A stretch of 64,000 nucleotides of DNA from Sphagnum compactum (GCA_965153455.1 OZ234502.1:4753267-4817266), one strand, 5' to 3'; counted from the first letter of the stretch, positions 34,035 to 46,330 are shown. Numbers and translations: made by a program. Notes: generated from the letters alone by a model not told the origin.

Positions 34035-34110
34035 GTGTGCATGTGGTCTAGTGATGATTGTTTTTTCAAATGCTTGGGAAGCCTTGGGTTCAATCCTCAT
34101 GTGAGTTTCC
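34035..34110 (+). repeat. tRNA-derived SINE-like promoter
   Basis: TGGTCTAGTGATGATTG at 34043 resembles a pol III A box (TRGYNNAGTGG) and GGGTTCAATCC at 34086-34096 matches the B box consensus GGTTCRANYCC. The 43-base spacing and the order are those of a tRNA gene or a tRNA-derived SINE. Cloverleaf stems outside the T-arm are poor, so I favour a SINE head; the 3' end of the element is not defined. Confidence 0.45.
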
Positions 34111-35841
34111 TTGCTTAAGTTTTTTGACCTATCATGTTTGTCCCCCAGACTATCGCTTTGAGAATCGGACTTGGGTAGGGATTGAATTGTTTAGATTTCA
34201 AGAAATGAGACCTTAATATTTTGCTCTGTTCTTTGTGAAGCAAGCTTAGCCATTCATAATTACATTTAATTAAAAAGTAAAAGCATTGTATGCATTATGC
34301 CACATAAGACATCAAAAGTAGCATGTTTTAGTCACAATAGTCATACATGATGATAGGTCACCATCTTTGTCATATCCTCTAGTGATTAAATTCAATCGTG
34401 ATGCTAGCATTTTGATTTTCACATAGGTCCCCCATGGTCCATGTGTTGCTTGTAATGTTTGTTTTGATTTTTTAAAAAGTGAAACTTAGTTAAAACGAAC
34501 ATTGCTACTTTGTATTTTATTCAAAATAGACAAAATTAGTCATGATAGTCTAGTAGCATTTATTGTATAATCATCTTAAACACAATTCAATATCAGAAAT
34601 GAACAGGCCATTTAACGTTGCAAACTAGGGAACTTGTTAACACTAGTCATGACTAATGATGGCAAGTTCTTACTTTTCAAGAACACTGAGCTACTCTTGG
34701 CTTTAACATTTCAAACCTTTTTGGTAGGTTTTTTGGGTGTAGGTTTGAACCCAATTCTTCAAAACTTTGAACCTTGCAATTCAAGTTTTGACACATTTTT
34801 TCAATTTCAAGAACTTCGAGCCTAGTTCAAAATTAGGTTAGTTCATGTATACACTAAACACTCCCCAAGGTGAAAGATTATATAAATATGAAGTTTTACA
34901 ACATATTGAAACTTGAGATTGTATAAATGCAAATTTCTAAAATTAATCACTTACGTATAAAGTTCAACTTACTTGCCAATTTTTGTTGAATGTTCAACTT
35001 GCTTGCCATAAAAACGTATGTTCAAGAATTTCTTTTCATGATTTCAACTTTGATTTTGGTTAAAAGAAAAAGGCTAATTCCAATTCTTGTGACAATTCAC
35101 CAAAAATGTGTTTTTTTGGGTCCATGTCAAAATAATGTGAACCTTAAGTTTAACACTACAAACTAAGAACTTACCAACATTGGTCATGGCATACCTATGA
35201 CCATCATTTTTCCACCTTTTGAAATATAAATCCATCTAATCAAAGGTTAGGACCTTATTTCTTTCCATCAAAATTTCAATATTATTCATCATATTAAATC
35301 AAATTCTTTGGACATGTCACAAGTGTTGCAAAAGGTTATTTTTTGTTTGTTAAGGTGACATAACTTAAGTCTTCTTGACTCACAGTATATTATGCAACAC
35401 ATGTTGATGTAAACTTGGCAAACTTCATTGCAAGAAAGCACAACAAAATGGGAAAAAAATGCCAAGAACAAAAAAACTTAAGTTTAAAACTAAGTAATCA
35501 ACATCAATGAACTAATCTCACGTTTCAACTACTATTAGCTCGTCTTGAATATCATAAGTCAATTTTCAATAGCAAGTAAGCAAGAAATGGAAGGTGGGCT
35601 TAGCAAAGGTGAAACTTATGAAATAGCCAACCCCACTATGACAATTCAAGATTAATAATGGATGGGTATTGCATCTTTTGAAGTGTTGGTCCCCACAAGA
35701 AGTAGATTTTTACAAACAACTCAAGAAAGGGGATGAAAGGGCAAAGGGGGCCCTAATGTAGCTCCAAACAGGGGTTAACTTTACCAATAACTCTATTTTG
35801 CAAAGAAAATAATGATGATTGAATATGTGGGTGGGTGAGGT
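34111..35841. other. AT-rich intergenic DNA upstream of the gypsy fragment
   Basis: No gag, protease or 5' reverse transcriptase blocks of the downstream gypsy element were found here. Several open frames of about 60 codons appear random. Confidence 0.4.
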
Positions 35842-38120
35842 GATGACATCCTCATTTTTTCACAGAACGTGGAGAACTATGAGTGCCATGTACGTTTAGT
35901 TTTGGAGAAGCTTTGTGAGGTTAGACTTTATGCCAAATTGGAAAAGTGTGAATTCCATCAATTTGAAGTGGAATTTTTGGGTTACATCATCTTTGGAGAT
36001 GGCATTTGCATGGACCTTTGTAAGGTTTAGACCATTATTGATTGGGCTACTCCAATTTCTAATGTTTTATTGGATTTGCCAACTTTTATTGACATTTCAT
36101 TGCCCATTATTCTTTAATAAATGCCCCTTTCACTCAGTTGACTAAAAAGGATCAACCTTTTTTTTGGGTATTGAAGCTTATAATGCCTTTCAATCTTTGA
36201 ATTTTTTTTTCATGACTGCCCCATTCTTGATTCATGTAGACCCTTTTAAACCTTTTGTCTTAAAGACAAACACTTTTCATGTGGAGATTAATTACAAGAT
36301 TCATGACAAATAACTTCTAGCCATCGTGGATGCCTTTGAAAAATGGTGTCATTTGTTCGAAAAAGTTCAATATGAAATGTGTATTCAAACCATAAAAACT
36401 TGTAGTTTTCATGACAACTCTTGTTTTGAATTGACGCCAAGCTCAGTGGGCATTGTCTTTATTTCAATTCCAGTTTGTCATCACATATCACCCTAGGCAC
36501 TAACAAAGGAAACCTGGTGCATTATCCTGTCGTTCGTACCTCGCACCTAAAAGGGAGATGTAACTTATGAGTAACAATGTGATATCATTCTCAAGCCTGA
36601 ACATTTTCGACTTTAGGCATTGTTTATAATACCTAATGACACAACCTTTTTTTTGTCAAATTCGTTAAGATTTGAAGAAGGACCTTTTTGCTATTGGCAT
36701 CCAAGGTTAATTAAGGAATCATCATCAAGTTTAGGATTTTTCTAATAAGTCATGCTAAGTTCAAATTTCAAAATGGTCTACTTTATCATGATGGTCTTTT
36801 GTATGTTCTTGATAGCCCTACGCAATTTCAAGTTTTCCAGGCTAGGCACGATGCTTTGGCTGAAGGCCATTTTGGATTCAACAAGACCATGGAATTAATG
36901 TCTTGAGTTTATTGGTGTCCATAAATTTGGAGTATGTGAAGGAGTTTGTTGGATCTTGCGATGTTTGTGCTTAAACAAATAATCCTTGTCATCACCCTCA
37001 TGGTTTCCTTAAACCATTACTAATCCCTGCATCCCCATGGTCTTTAATTTCCATGGACTTCATCACAAACCTCCCACCTTTTAATTCTTATGACCCCATC
37101 TTGGTGGTGGTGGATCATTTAACGAAGATGGTTCATTTCATTATGTGTACTAAAAAAATAACTAGCAAAAGAACAACCAATTTTTCCTTGATCATGTTTT
37201 TCAGTATCATGGTCTTCCTAAAGATATCATTTCTAATCATGAACCTCAGTTTGCATCCAAGTTCTAGAAGCGACTTTTTAAGCTTTTAGATGTGAAGGTG
37301 AAGTTGTCATCAATTTTCCACCCCCAGACAAATGGGCAAACAAAATAGGTCAATCAAGTTTTGGAATAGTATTTATGATGCACAACTAATTATCATCAAG
37401 ATAATTGGTCAAAACGTTTGGCCATGGCAAAGTTTGCCTATAACAACACAATGCATTCATCAACCCAACAAACACCTTTATTTGTAAATCATGGTTTGCA
37501 CCCCAAGTTTGACATTCAAGGTGTGCACAAATCATGAATCCAACAGCTGAGGATTGAACCATGTGATTAGTGAATGTTCGAGCTTAACTTGTATCTAACC
37601 TTGAAGAAGCACAAAGGCGATACAAGGAGAATGTTAATGAACATAAAAAAGAACAACTTAACTTCAAAGTCGGGGACCAAGTTTGGCTTCAATAACAACA
37701 TATCAAAACAACAAGGCCATCAGAGAAGTTGGATCATCAAAGGTAGGTCCATTTTTCATTGTGAAACAAATCAATGTCATGGCTTTTTAACTCAAGCTTC
37801 CAGATTCTATGAAAATCCATCTTGTGTTTCATGTTTCCTTGTTGGAACCTTACCACACGTCTACCATTCCAAGAAGAATCTATGATCTCCCTCCACCTAT
37901 TGAAGTTGATGGTGAATGTTAGGAATATGAAGTGTAAGACATTTTGGATTTATGGGTTTCTAATTGTCAACTCTCATATCTTATTCATTGGCATGGGTAT
38001 GATGTGAGCAAGCACACTTGGGAATCGATCAAAAATCTTTCAAATGCCATGGAAAAGGTGGATGAATTTCATCAACAATATCCAAACAAGCCCAAGTCCG
38101 CTTTTCATGGAACTCGTCAC
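35842..38120 (+). pseudogene. Ty3/gypsy chromovirus pol, 3' half, dead
   Basis: The plus strand begins inside the reverse transcriptase at DDILIFSQNVENY and reads VEFLGYIIFGDGIC, then LTKKDQPFFW, GEINYKIHDKQLLAIVDAFE (RNase H), the integrase zinc-finger region ARHDALAEGHFGFNKTMEL with CDVC at about 36.96 kb, the integrase core [20 protein letters not shown] (37053) with [21 protein letters not shown] and FHPQTNGQT, then HLVFHVSLL-EPYH-like sequence and a C-terminal chromodomain (LIHWHGYDVSKHTWES, about 37.98-38.03 kb) ending in a stop before the polypurine tract. Order RT-RH-IN-chromodomain is diagnostic of Ty3/gypsy chromoviruses. In-frame stops and frameshifts are numerous, and the usual SDRG of integrase reads SNHE. 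Everything 5' of the YLDD motif (LTR, gag, protease) is missing. Confidence 0.92.
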
Positions 38121-38121
38121 T

Positions 38122-38132
38122 AAAAGGGGAGG
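38122..38132 (+). promoter_or_regulatory. Polypurine tract of the gypsy element
   Basis: AAAAGGGGAGG follows the pol stop codon and immediately precedes the TG of the 3' LTR (TGATGTCATGG), the standard plus-strand primer position. Confidence 0.8.
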
Positions 38133-38972
38133 TGATGTCATGGATGCCAATGCCATGGAGTTCATTCATTTGAATGATCATCCATGACTTGTAATAAACT
38201 TATACCTAACTTTTAATTTAATTTCAATTCACTTTTAGTTAGCTTCCAGTTGACCTTTAATTCACTTCCATTTGACTCATAATTCACGATCTAGTTAATT
38301 TTTAATTGATTTTTAGTTAAGTCTTAATTCACTTCTAGTTAATTCATAGTAAAGTTTTAGTTAAATTCTAATTAAGTCCAAGTTAATTGGACCAATTAAC
38401 TCTCAGTCAACTTTAAGTTAACTGGGAGTTAAATCTTAGTTAATTCCTAATTGAACTACTAGTTAACTTTCAATTAAGTCCCAATTAACTTTTAATATAG
38501 TCCTAGTTAATTTTAATTAATTCCTAGTTGATACCTAATTAGTCCCAGTTAACTTTTAGTTAAGTTTTAGTTAACTCATAGTGAATGTTCAGTTAGGCAG
38601 GTTTTCAAGAAGCTTCTTTATTTGATGCACACATGGAAGCCTCCTTGGAAGCTTCCTTGAATTAGGTCCCCAAAGGCCCAAAGGGGTATAAATATAAGTA
38701 AGTCCCCTCATTTCCTTTAGTTTGTTCAACACTAGTCTTAAGCACGATCTTGCACCATAGCCTTGTCATGTTCTTTTCATGTTCATGTTTGCATATGTTA
38801 ACATAATAAAGATCCATTTTCATGTTTGTCCACATCTCATGTTCTTGTTCTTAGTTCTTATGTTCTTGTTTTTGAATCACATTATCTTGTTTTGTTCCTT
38901 GTTTGAAAGTTAGACTTAGACCTTTCCTTTAGTCTTTGTTCTTGTGAATCTTTGTGTCCTTGTTTTCGGCCA
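38133..38972 (+). mobile_element. 3' LTR of the gypsy chromovirus
   Basis: The LTR starts TGATGTCATGG at 38133. It contains a U3-like region of short TAGTTAA repeats, a TATA box TATAAATA at 38687-38694 followed by an expected start around 38.72 kb, and an AATAAA signal at 38815-38820, giving a plausible U3-R-U5 order. The 3' end is uncertain; I place it at the CA of CGGCCA (38971-38972), where CACTA-like sequence begins, but another CA nearby is possible. No 5' LTR exists in the window to confirm the boundary. Confidence 0.6.
38200..38600. repeat. TAGTTAAYTTYTAATT short tandem repeats in U3
   Basis: About 25 irregular copies of a 13-18 base phrase (CTAGTTAATTTTTAATT, TTAGTTAAGTCTTAATT, CCAGTTAACTTTTAGTTAAG) fill the first half of the LTR. 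The palindromic GTTAAC core recurs. In LTR retrotransposons such U3 repeats can act as enhancers; that role is inferred. Confidence 0.75.
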
Positions 38973-39200
38973 CTAAAAGTTTAGCAATGGAAACCTTTTA
39001 GTCGCCTTACATATGGTGACTAAAAATGGGTTTTGGCCGCCATTTAGAAAGGCCTCATCGTCAAATGGTGACCAAAGTTTTTTTGGTTACCAAAGAATTA
39101 ACAACTGCAATTTTGGTAATCGAAATGTTGTGCAACTGAAAGACATTTTAGTCACCAATGGGTTTACAACAATTGAAACTTTTTGAGCTTCGATTGCCCG
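38971..39200 (+). mobile_element. Possible CACTA-type transposon end
   Basis: CACTAAAAGTTT at 38971 is followed by several subterminal-type repeats in both orientations: TTTTAGTCGCC, GGTGACTAAAAA, GGTGACCAAAG and TTTTAGTCACC. CACTA (En/Spm) elements start CACTA and carry this kind of subterminal repeat. The opposite TAGTG end and a 3-bp target duplication were not found, so only one terminus is proposed. Confidence 0.35.
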
Positions 39201-40125
39201 TATGCCTTCCCTAGGCAACCTAAGATGGCATTTGACCTTACGTGGACCTAGGCTAACTTTATACTAATGTGGTGCAAGGTTACTTCTACATCCAAACATG
39301 TTTGTTATGTTGTGACGAACGCACGGATGTAATGAACACCCTAGTTCAAGTACTTTAATAGGGACCAAGGATTGTGTTGATTTTGAAAAGTCCTCCACCC
39401 TCATGATTTTGAAAATGAACTACAAAAGTTTAAAAAATTGAAATGTAATTTGATTTAGTGGCTAATGTTTTTATGTTAATGAATTTGCATTTCAGTTATC
39501 ATTAGAAGAAATTCTTCAATTTATGCCTCCATTTATGACTAATTTTGTAATCATACTTGACATTATATGATTAAAGGGCCCTTAATCATGTCAAATGAGT
39601 TGTTTAGGACAAGAAGTCATTGAATGTTTAACATGGAATTCTTCATCTTATAATCATAAACAATAATTATCAAATTATATAGGATAAATCATAGAAGACA
39701 AGTCATGTATAGGTGTCATGGTAATGAATGAATATAATATGACGAGTAAATGGTGGACCATTTGACTAGTTGAATTTATACCATCGATCGTTGAAATTAA
39801 AATCAATTTTTTAGATTATAATAAAAAATGATTTCTAATAAGTAGGTAGGTAGGTGGTGGGTCCAAATTCTCTAAAGTGTCCCAAAATTGTGACATAATG
39901 TCACCTTATTTTGTATTTTTTTATCTAGCCCTTTTCTACCATGTAAAAACACATTTATGAATGATTGTGATGTCCAATCTAGAATTGTAATGTTTAAAAT
40001 ATGGTACTTATGAAATATTTGACACTTTTTAATTTTGATGGGGATCAAAATATAGGGGAAAAAAGGATTCCAGTAAGGACTAGGTCCTTTTCGTCTTGGG
40101 TGGTACAACTTAAAAGATTTTCACC
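39201..40125. other. AT-rich intergenic DNA
   Basis: No gene recognised. GACCATTTGACTAGTTGAAT near 39.76 kb recalls dispersed repeat family B, and GTAGGTAGGTAGGT occurs at about 39.84 kb. Confidence 0.4.
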
Positions 40126-40500
40126 CTAGTAGCTTAGCCTACTTAACCTAACTACCTTAATCTAACCTACCTACCCTAGCCCTCTAGGAATGCACATAGG
40201 TTAAAAATTGGATAAACCAAGTCCTCACCATCAAAAGGTAAGAATTACACCATCAAAAGGTGTTCAATTTTGGTTAAGTTTTCTATTTCACCTATGTATT
40301 TCATGTCATTATAAGACTACGAAATAAGTAGTAGGCAAGTTGTAGGATGGCTGGTAGGAGGTAGGTAGGTGGGTCGGAGGGTGGGCGGGTAGTGGGTAGG
40401 TAGGTAAATGGGTGTGTTGGTGGGTTCATTAATGGGTAAGTAAGTAGGGAGGTAGGTAAGTAGTTGGCAAGGGGTGGGTGGGTAGGTCGGTGGTCAACAT
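40126..40500. repeat. TACC/GGTA-rich tract
   Basis: CTACTTAACCTAACTACC, CTAACCTACCTACCCTAG lies on the left and GGTAGGAGGTAGGTAGGTGG, GGTAGGTAGGTAAATGGG and GGTGGGTGGGTAGGTCGG on the right, so the two halves are roughly complementary. This is the third of several such tracts in the window. Confidence 0.6.
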
Positions 40501-42270
40501 TACCCATGTCATTATACATAAGTCATTTTGTAGTCAATTTCCAACTAAGATTTCACATTCCAATCATTTCATAATGATTTGATAGTCACATTGAAAAGCC
40601 ATGTCATCATTATCCATGTCATTTTATAGTCATATAAGGCCGCTCGTGCTTCAAATGAAAATCCAAATTTAAAAAAATGTTGGATATGAGAAAGTGTGAT
40701 TGGGCCAAATATATATTCAACCTCATGGGAGGTCAGTTACCCATCACAATACTATTTTGGTTCAAATGTGTTTAATTTCAAAGTTCATATGGAACCTTGT
40801 TAAATTAATTTTAGTTTAATTTTTAGAGATGAAAATGACTCTAAATTCCATTTTTACATCATTATGTCCTTTGTCATGGATGTCCAATCGATGAAAAAAT
40901 ATAACTAATGATTTCATTATTATCATATGTAATATTATCATCCATTAATGAAAAAAATTCATTTAAAATTATTTATTTTTCCACGTAGGATTAAAAGTTA
41001 TATTGTATGAGCATAGTCATTCAAAAAATCGTTGAGGACTTCTAGTCATTATTTTCTTGGTTGCAAAGGACATGGTTCCTTCTAATGGTATTTTTGTGGA
41101 ATTCCAAAGTGTTTCAATTGCTCATTTATTTCCTATAAAGACATGGGTAAATAGTTGTTGATTAGGTTTTATTTTTATTTCAAATGTTTTTTACTATATG
41201 TGGAATTAAACCATTCATTTTCAAAATGCATGGAATGCCAAATATTGATGGTTATGAAGGCCTAGAAATGATTTAAAAAATAAATGTTGTAATGTGGTGA
41301 TACATTGATGTACTTTGAATGTGATTTTGACCTTTGAAAACACATAATTTGAACAACTTGACGATGAAATGTTCATTTATATGGTTTATTAATATCTTAT
41401 TTTGAAAATTGCAAAGTTAATTACCAAATTGTGATATTTAATGCAAATTTTGGTACCATAAAAAATAGTCTATTAGTAAATATATCACATCATTTGTTAT
41501 TTCAACATGAATTTCCCCAAACATTGAAACACATTATGCCAAATTAGTGTTGTAAGAGAGATTAACATTGAACAACACTTTGGGATTTTTCATCAATTGG
41601 ATGGTAAATACATAATTATTATGTTTCCATTTAATTTTGGGAGAAACTATTAATACCTAGAAGCTAGATGAGTGTTTTGTAAAAACAAAGATTCTAGTCT
41701 AAAACTAGATGGTTCCTATTACTATACTTGGACCCAAAAGGCATTTAATCTTGACCTAAAGGTAGCTTGGCAACTCTTCACTCCACAACTCCAAACTAAT
41801 ATAAAAATTTGGTATCCTTTTCACCATGTTCTTAATTTTGAGGTTTCTTTGTTGTTAATGGTTTTGATACAATAATGTTTTTGCATCCACAAATTACTCA
41901 AATGTGTGGTGTGCCACCCTATTGTAGTGCAATTTGTTGCTAGGAGTCTATTCCAAGGGAAGATCAAGGGCTTTTGAAGTCTATAGTTTCTTGTTCTCCC
42001 TTTCAGTTACTTGCCCTATTTGTAAGATCATGTTTTGGCCATGTAATGTCAAAAGCAATTTAATATGCTATTGATGATGCAAAATTTGTTTTAGGGTTTT
42101 CCGAAAGGGAGTTTGAAAATTACTCAATCGTCATCGTAAAATATATTATTTGGATTAAAAAATCGAAGAAAACAGGGCAAGAATGGAATTTTTTGTATCA
42201 TGATAGGGCTGCCATCAAGATTGTTCACACTAATAAACAAACATGGTTTTTCAAGTTGTTCAAGTTGACT
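40501..42270. other. AT-rich intergenic DNA, no gene seen
   Basis: No protein blocks, RNA genes or bounded repeats were recognised in this stretch. Confidence 0.4.
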
Positions 42271-42274
42271 AATT

Positions 42275-43050
42275 GATATTTTAAAACTAGTAAATGTCCA
42301 TTTTGATGAAGAGCCCATCATATGAATGGTCATTGTAGTTTTAACTTATCAATTGACTAATGATGAGCCATTTGACTACTTGTCAAATGAAACATTTAAT
42401 CAAGTCAGACAAAAAAAATGATATCTTTGGTTAAGATGGCCAATGGGTTTTATTCAAATAGGATATTTGGGTCCAAATGAAAATTTAAATATAACATGAA
42501 TTTTGGAAAACAAAAAATTGAATTTTAAAAATGTTTTGTGTTTTGTATATGTGTTTAGTATTCCCCTTACTAGATTTTTAGAAAACATTAATGTTACATA
42601 TTATGAAAATTAAAGGGTTTTTTATGAAAATAATCTTGTTGAATGATGTTGTTAATTTTTTTTGCTCAAACCAAAAATTCAAAATTGGAACATGTAGTGA
42701 TTCAATTTAGACTTCATAACATCCATATTAATGATCAGGCACAACTTGCCATGATTAAAATGCCATCAAAGTCGCACCACATAAACATATGTAAAAACAA
42801 ATTGTAGAAAGTTAAACTTTTGACATAAATTTTGGTTCGTTTGAAATCATTTTGACCCATCTAATCAAATTTAGCAAACAAAAATGACATCCTATCTAGA
42901 TAGGTAGGTACATAAATACCTAGGTAGGTAGCTAGCTACCTAGTAGGTACATAGTTACTTAATTAGTATGTAATTAGTTATCCACTTGGTAGGTAGATAT
43001 TGAAGTAGGTGTACCTACCTACTTACATAGGTGCTTGCTACCTAGGGTTA
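42275..43050. repeat. Dispersed repeat family B, copy 2
   Basis: CATATGAATGGTCATTGTAG, TAATGATGAGCCATTTGAC, GATGGCCAATGGGTTTTATTCAAATA and, after about 380 extra bases, AGCAAACAAAAATGACATCCTA parallel the copy at 11.88-12.33 kb. The block again ends in TACC/GGTA palindromic sequence (AGGTAGGTAC...ACCTAGGTAGGTAGCTAGCTACC, 42.9-43.04 kb). The 42.47-42.85 kb interval looks like an insertion relative to copy 1. Confidence 0.6.
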
Positions 43051-43289
43051 TCAGTGTCAGCCTTGTCATGTCAAGTCAGTCATGTCTGTTTAGTTGTTGA
43101 CGCAACCCATCGTCACATTGGTTTAGAGTCAACTTAGGGTTGAACTATACCGAGTACAATAATTTTTGTATCAAGGGTAAAATAATCACCCTTGTGGACA
43201 TAACATGTGAGGACTATGTAAAAAGATTACCATGCAAAGCCAATACATGCACTCTTGGTTGAAGAATTAAAAGAACATTAAATGATGAA

Positions 43290-44023
43290 ACCATTAAATG
43301 TCACATTGAGAAAATTTTGTTGGCTTTTTTATAAATAGAAAGATCTTAGTTGTCCATCTAATGGAGGAATCCTCCTTCAATGGGTAAATTATTGACACCC
43401 ATCGGACCAAGTTGAAAGTAGCATCCCTTAGCTTCAAATCTTCCCATCTTGAATAGTCCTTGCAATTAGAATCTTGTTCAAACTTAGGGGCTTCCAAAGC
43501 TTCCCAATTTTTTTTTTGCATGGTCATCATGTATCGATCAATCCTTTCCAATTGAAGATTAGCATACAACATTGTCAAGGTAGCTCTATCCTTCTCTAAG
43601 AAGAAGTCCATCATAGTTTTCTACACTGCCATAGTGGCCTTTGGACTAGGCCAATTTTCACTTGCGACCTTTTGCTTCTTATGAGAAGATCCTTCAAAAG
43701 TTTATCCAATTCTAGATTCTTTCTCCCTTGAAGATTCTTTTCGAAGGTGCTTGGATGAATAGCCTTGAGAAAAATCCTGGGTAAGACGCTTAGAAATTGA
43801 ATCAGACATGTTGCCCACTCCCTTAACTCCCTTCACCCACAACCCTTGGTTCCCAAACAGTAATTGTTAAAAGCAATTGTAGTTTTGCAAGGTTGAAGTA
43901 ATTAGGCAAAAAAATGCCATAGTATGTAACATCTTCACCCTTGTTTCCCACCTCCTGTGCTGCCCCCAAGTTCCTTGCACTAATTGCAAAGAGCAACCAA
44001 AGACTAGGGTCCCACTGTGGCAA
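43290..44023 (-). pseudogene. Decayed unknown coding segment (part 2)
   Basis: Minus-strand open stretches encode a hydrophilic protein: MPQWDPSLWLLFAISARNLG, then about 90 codons with SISKRLTQDFSQGYSSKHLR and KESSREKESRIG, then from 43614 a 106-codon open frame with DFFLEKDRATLTMLYANLQL, ERIDRYMMTMQKKNWEAL and KFEQDSNCKDYSRWEDLKLR. Composition (many charged residues, few repeats) looks protein-like, unlike most frames here. The pieces are joined only across stops and frameshifts. I do not recognise a family. A related-looking decayed segment lies upstream on the same strand at 44880-45190, with a tandem array between them. Confidence 0.45.
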
Positions 44024-44224
44024 ATAGAGAGAGGTGGAAAAAATGATACAATAGGATGCCAGTGGCTAAATTATATTCAAGTTCAACTCTATCGAGAAAC
44101 CGGAGTTTGAACTAATTACAATTACACTTTCCCATCATTCTAGTGCAACCAAAATTTTGGTCATGATTGTCCACAGAACGACCAAAAATAACACTCTTGG
44201 ACAAGGGTTATCACTCGCCGAGCG

Positions 44225-44660
44225 AGCACCAAAATTTGTGGATTGAAATTTATGATTTCATAGGGGTGATTGAAATTTATAGCATAGGGGTGATTGAAAT
44301 TTATTCGCATTTTTAGATAGGGCGATCGTTCACAGGGGTGATCATTCGTAGGGGCGACCGAAATTCAGTCTCATTCTTGGATAGGGGCAATCATTATTTG
44401 GACAAGGGTGGACAAATTTAGTCACACTCGTGGACAGGGGTGATCGCTTCTTAGACAAAGGTGGACAAATTCGGTCGCACTTGTGGACAAGGGCGATTGC
44501 TTTTTAAACAAGGGTGGACAAATTTGGTCGCACTCTTAGACAAGGGCGATTGCTACTTGGATAGGGGTGCACAAATTTGGTTACATTATTGGATAAGGGT
44601 GATCGTAACTTGGACAAAGGTGGACAAATTTGGTCCATTTGTGGATAGGGTTAATTATAT
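44225..44660. repeat. 53-bp minisatellite
   Basis: GGACAAATTTGGTCGCACTC units start at 44410, 44463, 44516, 44569 and 44622, exactly 53 bases apart, each with a second half GACAAGGGYGATYGCT. Degraded units extend left to about 44225 (GGGGTGATTGAAATTTAT). The regular spacing with moderate divergence indicates unequal-crossover amplification. Confidence 0.88.
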
Positions 44661-44879
44661 TGCGACTAAATTTCAATCATGATATGGACGATTGAGATTA
44701 GTTACATGATGCAATGAATCGTTGAAATCAATGTAGGGACTGTTGGATTACATTCACGATACACAAAAATGCCCAAGCTAATCCCACCCATGTTCGTCTA
44801 AATGTCACAAGATGTTGTCAAGACTCAAAATCTAGCCCTCCCCCTTGCAAAAGTTCCCAATTCTCAAAGGACTAATTTT

Positions 44880-45190
44880 TGCTATCATGGTACCTTAACA
44901 TCTCCCGGAGCGTGCTTCCATTCCACGACAATTGGTATGCCTCTATGGTTTTTGCATGGATGGCATAAAATTTTATGACACCTAGATGATCAGTGGAACA
45001 AGCCAATGCCTCCACAAAACGTCAACACCATGCTTCATAATTATCCTTAGTTTTAACTTTTTGCCAGTAAACTCAATATATGAAGGCACTCGATCATAGT
45101 TTTCAATCCACACTTTGCGAATTTTTTCGTGTCCACCTTGCCAACTTGGACCACTCAAAGCAAGCACAATGGTGGCAAATGATGGCACCC
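44880..45190 (-). pseudogene. Decayed unknown coding segment (part 1)
   Basis: The minus strand reads MPSFATIVLALSGPSWQGGH then KIRKVWIENYDRVPSYIEFT, and after a one-base shift KVKTKDNYEAWC, a single TGA stop, RFVEALACSTDHLGVIKFYA, IHAKTIEAYQLSWNGSTLR and EMLRYHDS. Long open stretches in a consistent order with one stop and one shift indicate a former gene. I do not recognise it; the pattern (aromatic-rich, Trp in WIENYDRV and YEAWC) would suit a retroelement Gag-like or a host protein, but this is a guess. Confidence 0.45.
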
Positions 45191-46330
45191 AAATGACCCC
45201 TTATCCTTGTTTTTGGTTTAAGTTTGCCTTCTACCGCTTCTTTGCCCACGAAGACAATCGTGTTTTACTTTAGGCAAAATTTTTGGACCAACCCATCCAC
45301 CATTTCACCTTCTCATGTAACAAATGAATTTGAGACATTGCACAATGATTTATCACATGACAACATCATGTTGCATTTTCCACCGGACAACCTTTCAATT
45401 GTATACATTGGTGTGTGTGATTGGGGGACGTTGGGAGACTAGGGGAGGATAACCCATCCCCATATGGATATACGACAAAAGAGGAAACCGTAACTCCATG
45501 ACAACTTTGATGGTGGGTGGTGCCAAAGCTTTTTTATACCTATGGAGAACAAGATTCCATCAAATCTCCTTGATGAATAGGACTAGCACGTCCTCGAATT
45601 CTGAAATCAGAGACATATTTGGTGGGTAAGCTTATGGAGCTCATATGGCAAGAAAAGATTGACGCTGAATATTTTATGGATTCATCAACCATGTCATGTT
45701 TTAGGGTTTAACTCAGAGAGATGATGGACCTAGATCCCAACGTGTGAAGAAGTTTATAATCAACTATGAATGTTATGATGGGGACCTGGGTTGTGCCTCT
45801 TGCCTTTTGCTCACTTCCTTGGAGGAGGCCCTAGCCCAACCATTGGTGATGTTGGGTCAATTCGTTCATCCCTCGAGTCTACCATCTTGTCCCTAAAAGT
45901 CTATTTGTTGTATCTTTCTAGTTATTATAGTCCTTACTATTAGCTTTAAAGGCCTAAGCAGAGAGGTTTATGACTTGTGGTTGATTTTAAATACTTATAA
46001 ATTATAATGTAAATTAGAATGGTTATTGGGAGTGGTATGGTGTATATTGGAGAGGTTAAACCGATGAAATCTAACAGTAATTGGCAAACAATTGAAGAAT
46101 CCAAACCTCACTAGCCTCAAAGAATCCACCACTTTGTTCCAAGTGTAAAGCAGGGATTGCTCACACAACCATAATCTTCACACATTAAAAAAGAAAATGA
46201 AGTTAGTGGATGGGAATGACACTTTATAAAGGTCCCACATTTTCTTTTGTCCTTTTCTCTCCTCGAGGACAATCAACACACATGTTGAATTTTGACTACC
46301 TTGTTAGTCTAAAAAAATGGTGCTATTAGG
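45191..46330. other. Intergenic DNA, no gene seen
   Basis: A 72-codon plus-strand open frame at 45224-45442 has no motif. The rest contains no recognisable element. It may be the 5' side of the decayed gene whose remains lie at 44.88-45.19 kb. Confidence 0.35.
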
